Shown here: piece after piece, positions 31,772 to 35,987 of the stretch | Numbering within the stretch: position 1 is the first letter of the stretch | Layout of the letters: the number at the start of each line of letters is the position of its first letter | IMG/VR virus record: IMGVR_UViG_3300024529_000004 | Location: 1 to 35,987 of that record | DNA: 35,987 nucleotides | Direction: 5' to 3' (one strand) | Origin: a virus | The notes under the pieces: generated by a model | Database searches by the model: none | The model's input: only the letters and a program-made list of their open reading frames with translations | What the model was told of the DNA's origin: nothing | Made by a program: the position numbers and the translations under genes

Positions 31772-33553
31772 ATGAGTTTAATACATTCAGGTGAAGTCGG
31801 AAATATCGGACTAGAACACCTAAAACAAATCAGAACAAAAACTATGTCAAAATGGGATAGTTTAGGATTCTTAGAAGGACTTAAAGGTCACATCAAAGAA
31901 AACGTAGCACAGTTATATGAAAACCAAGCGTCTTCATTATTAACTGAATCATCTGACGCTGGTTCATCAGGATCTTTCGAGACTGTTGTATTTCCAATCG
32001 TTAGAAGAGTATTCTCTAAATTATTAGCTAATGATATCGTATCAGTACAAGCAATGAATATGCCAATTGGTAAATTATTCTACTTCGTACCAAAGGTATC
32101 AGAAACAGCGGTAAGTTTAGGTGGTAAGAATATTACACAAAATGGTTCATTACCAGCAGGTAATACTATGGAAGTAGCAACTTATGAAGACAAATCTCTT
32201 TATGATTTATATTATAACGATGGTTTATTTGATAAGTCAAAAGGAGCATCAACTATATTAACTTCAACAGGGGTAGAAGCTAACACAATTGCAGATACAG
32301 GTACCACAATGGTATCAGGTTTAACTTGTGCTTCTAATTACGCAGCTAATGCACAAAAAGTGTTATCTGCTGATGATTCAGTAAGAGCAATTAAATTAGC
32401 AATAAAAGGATTCACTGATTCTAGTGCAGGTAGATTAAATGATTCATTTGGTAATGAAATGGATACAGAATCTTTCTTAGCTTCTTTAAAAGTTATTACT
32501 AACGGAGAAATCGTTGATAACGATGGTAATGTAATCGCTGTAACAGGTGCTGAATTACCAATTAGATTAGTAGCTCAAAAATACGGAAAAGGTATTGTTG
32601 ATTACGGTAACATTTGTACTCCTGATGGTTGTCTATTAGTAGAGGTTGATTTAACTCACCCAGCGTGTGTTGATTGTTCTTCTGGTAGAATTGATGGTTA
32701 TACTGGTGCTGAATCAGGATTCACATCTACGTCTAGTACATCTTCAGGTAATACATTTACTGCATCTTGGTTACAATACGAAGATATGGAATATGCAACT
32801 GAAATGGGAGAAGTATCTTTCGAACTTGATGAGGTTGTAGTTTCTGTAACTGAAAGAAAGTTAAGAGCTACTTGGTCACCAGAATTAGCACAAGACGTTA
32901 GTGCATTCCATAACATCGATGCAGAAGCTGAATTAACAGCATTGCTTTCTGAGCAAGTTGCAGCTGAAATCGATAGAGAGATTTTAAGAGACCTTAGAAA
33001 AGGTGGAGCTTGGTCTTTAAGATGGGATTACAACGGATGGAAAAGAGCTAACTCAGGTGGAGGCTTTAACGCTTACACACAAAAAGAGTGGAATCAAACA
33101 TTGATTACGAGAGTAAATCAATTATCAGCTCAAATACATAAAGCTACACTTAAAGGTGGTGCTAATTTTATCGTTGTATCTTCTGAGGTATCAGCAATCT
33201 TCGATGATTTAGAGTACTTCCACGTAAGTAACGCTAATCCAGAGCAAGATCAATACAATATGGGTATTGAGAAAATTGGTTCATTAGGAGGAAGATACAC
33301 AGTATACAGAGATCCTTATGCACCAGCTAACTCAATCTTAGTAGGACATAAAGGTAAGTCTTTATTAGACACTGGTTATATCTACGCACCATACGTACCA
33401 TTACAATTAACACCAACGTTACAAAATCCATTTAACTTCGCACCAACGAAGGGGATTATGACACGTTATGCTAAGAAAATGGTAAATAATCGCTTCTACG
33501 GAAATATCCGAGTGGATGGGGTTCAAACGTTTGATACGGCAGAGTTGAGATAA
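31772..33553 (+). CDS. Major capsid protein (T4 gp23-like)
   Basis: The 593-aa shell protein (T4 gp23: 521 aa) has the diagnostic segment FPIVRRVFSKLLANDIVSVQ followed by AMNMPIGKLFYF. Conserved later parts are VSFELDEVVVSVTERKLRAT, WSPELAQDVSAFHNIDAEAE and the C-terminal GIMTRYAKKMVNNRFYGNIR. The N-terminal ~59 residues end in LLTE/SSDAG (L57-T58-E59), matching the gp23 cut after residue 65 in T4. About 90 residues with several Cys (near CTPDGCLL, HPACVDCSSG) form an extra insertion. It follows the scaffold by 24 nt and is ended by a strong terminator. Confidence 0.95.
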   Translation: MSLIHSGEVGNIGLEHLKQIRTKTMSKWDSLGFLEGLKGHIKENVAQLYENQASSLLTESSDAGSSGSFETVVFPIVRRVFSKLLANDIVSVQAMNMPIGKLFYFVPKVSETAVSLGGKNITQNGSLPAGNTMEVATYEDKSLYDLYYNDGLFDKSKGASTILTSTGVEANTIADTGTTMVSGLTCASNYAANAQKVLSADDSVRAIKLAIKGFTDSSAGRLNDSFGNEMDTESFLASLKVITNGEIVDNDGNVIAVTGAELPIRLVAQKYGKGIVDYGNICTPDGCLLVEVDLTHPACVDCSSGRIDGYTGAESGFTSTSSTSSGNTFTASWLQYEDMEYATEMGEVSFELDEVVVSVTERKLRATWSPELAQDVSAFHNIDAEAELTALLSEQVAAEIDREILRDLRKGGAWSLRWDYNGWKRANSGGGFNAYTQKEWNQTLITRVNQLSAQIHKATLKGGANFIVVSSEVSAIFDDLEYFHVSNANPEQDQYNMGIEKIGSLGGRYTVYRDPYAPANSILVGHKGKSLLDTGYIYAPYVPLQLTPTLQNPFNFAPTKGIMTRYAKKMVNNRFYGNIRVDGVQTFDTAELR

Positions 33554-33573
33554 TATATCTTTAACATAAAATT

Positions 33574-33604
33574 AAAAGGGTAGATTTTTTCTACCCTTTT
33601 TTTT
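33574..33604 (+). terminator. Strong rho-independent terminator behind the capsid gene
   Basis: 11-bp stem AAAAGGGTAGA / TCTACCCTTTT with a T-rich loop and a run of eight T (33597-33604). Confidence 0.9.
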
Positions 33605-33624
33605 ATGCTTTCATGTTTCATTGA

Positions 33625-33632
33625 TATTTATA
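33625..33632 (+). promoter_or_regulatory. Candidate late promoter box TATTTATA
   Basis: TTGATATTTATAAGTGTT leaves only 6 nt to the ATG at 33639, so again a nearly leaderless message is predicted. Confidence 0.5.
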
Positions 33633-33638
33633 AGTGTT

Positions 33639-34202
33639 ATGAAAATTGTTATTAATGAAACACAATATAAAAGATTGATTAAGGAATCATTTCCTGATGA
33701 TGTGGATATAAGTATTGGTGATAAGGTAAACGAAAACATTGTTAAGATTTTTGAATGGTGTCATAAAAACACACCCATAAAACAAAAGTTTGGAATTGAT
33801 GTTGATATTGAAAGTTATCAACATATAATACCAAAATTTGCCAGAGAAATAGGAAAGAAACTTGCGTTTGATAAAGAAACTAGTTTAGTTTTATCATATA
33901 ACTTTTTTATTAGATATAATGAACAAGGGAATTATAGGGATTTTTTGGGTGAAGATTTAATGTTTTTTGGTGAATTTATTTGGAAAGGTAATGTTAATGT
34001 TACTAGTAAGACTTACGCAGTTGCTGAAGAAAGTGAAATTTGGGTTTATGCTAGAAATCATAATGATGCAGAGGATAAAATTTCTTATGGGATACATCAT
34101 GATGAGATAATGGGTGATGTAGAGGTTGATGGTTTTGCAGCTTCTGAATGGGTACCTGAAGGTGAAATAGATACAGATAAAGGTGAAACAGAATATAGTT
34201 AA
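33639..34202 (+). CDS. Capsid-targeted unknown protein, 187 aa
   Basis: The ATG at 33639 starts the leader MKIVINETQYKRLIKE/SFP (sites I5-N6-E7 and I14-K15-E16). An upstream in-frame start at 33621 would run through the promoter box and is rejected. The body is acidic, with helix-rich IPKFAREIGKKLAFDKETSL and strands (DLMFFGEFIWKGNVNVTSKT). No domain recognised. It is 7 nt from the next gene, so the two are co-expressed just behind the capsid gene. Confidence 0.65.
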   Translation: MKIVINETQYKRLIKESFPDDVDISIGDKVNENIVKIFEWCHKNTPIKQKFGIDVDIESYQHIIPKFAREIGKKLAFDKETSLVLSYNFFIRYNEQGNYRDFLGEDLMFFGEFIWKGNVNVTSKTYAVAEESEIWVYARNHNDAEDKISYGIHHDEIMGDVEVDGFAASEWVPEGEIDTDKGETEYS

Positions 34203-34209
34203 ATAAGTT

Positions 34210-34995
34210 ATGATATACAAGAAAAAACATGTTATAAAAGAATCATTAATTATTGAGGGGTTATTAATTGATGACATTTCTAATTTTTCTAATAAAGAAA
34301 AAAAGATTTTAAAATCACTATATAAGAAATATTATAAACCTAATGATCCAAGTTTTAGGTGGTGGAGGTTAAGTCATTATGATATATTAACGGAATTAGA
34401 TGAAAAATGGTTATTACCATATAATGTAGCGTTTAAAATGTCAAAAATTTTTGTAGAATATGGTGAAAAATTATTTGCGGATAATCATATTGAAACGTCT
34501 TTTACCGTAAAAGAAGTGTTTGAATCATATTTTGAGAGATTTATGCGTACTTATAAATCTAAATTAATTGATGGTGATACAATTGGTGAACAATGGGATA
34601 TTAATGTGGATAACAAAGTTAGTGTGCATGACTTACATTTTTGGGATAGTTATGATGGTTTTAATTTATATTCACCAATTAATAGAGAAGCGTATTGGGA
34701 ATTACCTAGAGAAGAAAGGAATTATATTGATAATCATATTGTGCTGGTTAGGTGTAAATTCGACTTAAAATTAAGGTCAGAACAAGCGCCAACGTTAAGG
34801 TTAACGTATGAAGTAGGTAGAGGCGATGATGTAACTAGTGGGGTTATTGTTGATGAGGCAATTTTTGATCTACCTAAAGAAGTTAGTCAAACAGAAATGT
34901 TTGTGTGGCTTGATGACTTAATTAAAGTACAGATACGTACTATAATAGAAGATTTTAAATTCCCTGCTCCCCCACAAACCCCAGAATCTGATTAA
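34210..34995 (+). CDS. Unknown protein with short leader, 261 aa
   Basis: MIYKKKHVIKE/SLII is a shortened leader with site I9-K10-E11. The body has many aromatic residues (FRWWRLSHYDILTELDEKWL, LHFWDSYDGFNLYSPINREA) and a C-terminal Pro-rich end (FPAPPQTPESD). No membrane segment or catalytic motif visible. Its stop overlaps the convergent stop of the last gene in a TTAA palindrome. The leader match is weaker than in the others. Confidence 0.6.
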   Translation: MIYKKKHVIKESLIIEGLLIDDISNFSNKEKKILKSLYKKYYKPNDPSFRWWRLSHYDILTELDEKWLLPYNVAFKMSKIFVEYGEKLFADNHIETSFTVKEVFESYFERFMRTYKSKLIDGDTIGEQWDINVDNKVSVHDLHFWDSYDGFNLYSPINREAYWELPREERNYIDNHIVLVRCKFDLKLRSEQAPTLRLTYEVGRGDDVTSGVIVDEAIFDLPKEVSQTEMFVWLDDLIKVQIRTIIEDFKFPAPPQTPESD

Positions 34996-35987
34996 TGTAG
35001 TTCAATCTGATTAACAATCTGAAATTTCATAGTATTACTATATGTCTTAACTTCAAGATTAGAGGTTAATTTAATGTCTATATAATATACGTTAGGTATC
35101 ATCCAAGATGTATCCAATATAAAGAAGTTGCTATTGAATGTTCTGTTAACATCTTGCCATTCTATAACATTTACCTCAGTATTCCCTTCTCTAACATAAA
35201 GTCGATACTCTAAACCATCGATAACGTCAGTTTCGTTGATTGTAAAAGGTGTTCTTGCTGAAACCAATACTTTCCTTTTGTCACCCCTTTTAATTCTCTC
35301 TTCCCTCTTAATTCCACTTACATTAAGATAGTAATCTATTGGTGTCATATCATTAGTTCCAATATCGAAATAATCTTCATCATCCTTAACTTCAAAAGTT
35401 AACTCAACATCAGATATCGACTTTCCATTAACAGATAAGTTACCCCAAGTATCGGTATATAATACACAATCATCCGATGATGTTGGTATAGAAAATTCTA
35501 CACTATAAACACCCTTAGTTACGTGTGTTGTTTGTCCAGTTGTAATTGCGGTATATATAACATCGTCACCATCCTTAATAGTAACCGATGGGTTATTATC
35601 TAGATTGGTAGGTTGACCACCTACATTGGTATAAAGGTATAATTTATTTGTTTTTCCCTTATAGAATTTATTTCTATCATCTCTAATTGGATTGTCATAA
35701 ACAGACTCAACAAAAGGTTCATAATATGTTTGAGTCTGTTTAGTAAAAAACCCCACATATTGTGCTTGATCTTTTACTAATAACTCCAAACTACTATCAA
35801 ACGACAAACCATAACCATAATTAGTTGTTCCACCTGTGATTAAACTATTAACCTCATTAGTAACATCCATATTAATATTTTCATTACCCTTGTCAAAGTG
35901 TTGGGTAGTCACACTAATACCAGACGAAGATCCTGAATACACTCCGGGATCATCCCAATTTACGGTTGATGTTGAACTCACCCAGTT
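34992..35987 (-). CDS. Tail or other virion structural protein (partial, start beyond window)
   Basis: The leftward frame is open through the window edge (a GTG at 35981 is not needed as start), so the gene is probably cut at its 5' end. Early sequence INMDVTNEVNSLITGGTTNY then GYGLSF resembles beta-sandwich carbohydrate-binding repeats of the DNRLRE/CBM96 kind. Three further beta-rich segments follow, Ig-like in look (KLYLYTNVGGQPTNLDNNPS, VELTFEVKDDEDYFD, YYIDIKLTSNLEVKTYSNTM). It is Asp/Thr/Asn-rich without Cys clusters. Such proteins are baseplate, neck or fibre components. The exact part cannot be told. Confidence 0.6.
   Translation of the reverse strand, partial: NWVSSTSTVNWDDPGVYSGSSSGISVTTQHFDKGNENINMDVTNEVNSLITGGTTNYGYGLSFDSSLELLVKDQAQYVGFFTKQTQTYYEPFVESVYDNPIRDDRNKFYKGKTNKLYLYTNVGGQPTNLDNNPSVTIKDGDDVIYTAITTGQTTHVTKGVYSVEFSIPTSSDDCVLYTDTWGNLSVNGKSISDVELTFEVKDDEDYFDIGTNDMTPIDYYLNVSGIKREERIKRGDKRKVLVSARTPFTINETDVIDGLEYRLYVREGNTEVNVIEWQDVNRTFNSNFFILDTSWMIPNVYYIDIKLTSNLEVKTYSNTMKFQIVNQIELH

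Noticed and set aside
1-35987. tRNA genes, CRISPR arrays, insertion sequences, integrase and attachment sites
   Set aside because: I looked for cloverleaf-like and regularly spaced repeats and for transposase or integrase motifs and saw none. A covariance-model scan would be more sensitive for tRNAs.

Overview
This window is part of the genome of a tailed bacteriophage with a T4-type head. The large terminase (gp17-like), portal (gp20-like), prohead protease (gp21-like), acidic scaffold (gp22-like) and major capsid protein (gp23-like) all read rightwards between 23.8 and 33.6 kb. A Bacteroidota host, probably flavobacterium-like, is inferred from four things: low GC; A-rich leaders without Shine-Dalgarno sequences; two secreted proteins whose signal peptides end in ..SYSQ and ..GYSQ; and two candidate promoters of the Bacteroidota TAnnTTTG type. 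I see no tRNA, rRNA, CRISPR array or integration gene.

Layout. From 0 to 7.8 kb there are small and medium accessory genes, mostly unknown, including a GH24 lysozyme, two proteins with a WCT motif, a leftward HNH endonuclease and a leftward secreted CAP-domain protein. From 7.9 to 10.9 kb a leftward pair encodes a membrane-anchored lysozyme/transglycosylase-like enzyme and a ClpC-type AAA+ unfoldase. From 11.0 to 15.5 kb lie a DNA methyltransferase, a KTSC protein, an acyl-CoA thioesterase, and a thymidylate synthase gene broken in two around a GIY-YIG homing endonuclease. From 15.5 to 23.8 kb lie a secreted protein, a nucleotidyltransferase-fold protein, a large acidic metal-binding repeat protein and several virion-linked unknowns. 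From 23.8 to 33.6 kb is the packaging and head module. From 33.6 kb to the end are two unknown genes and the edge of a leftward structural protein.

The most striking pattern is that at least 15 otherwise unrelated proteins start with the same kind of short basic amphipathic leader, ending in [L/I]-x-E (for example MKHIIRKILRE/S). This resembles the capsid-targeting sequences of T4 internal proteins, which are cut by the gp21 protease after (L/I)xE. A gp21 homologue is encoded here, and the capsid protein, the 624-aa acidic protein and the protein between portal and protease carry matching sites. I infer a large set of cargo proteins that are loaded into the prohead and trimmed there. The set includes a lysozyme, a very basic 26-residue peptide, an OmpA-like protein and the WCT-motif proteins.

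Regulation. A directional TATTTAT[T/A] box, often followed by AAGAAA, lies 4 to 66 nt before many genes on both strands and is a candidate phage late promoter. At the prohead protease gene the box sits inside a 14-bp perfect inverted repeat that ends on the start codon, an arrangement like T4 late genes whose read-through transcripts are translationally silenced. Rho-independent terminators separate the main units.
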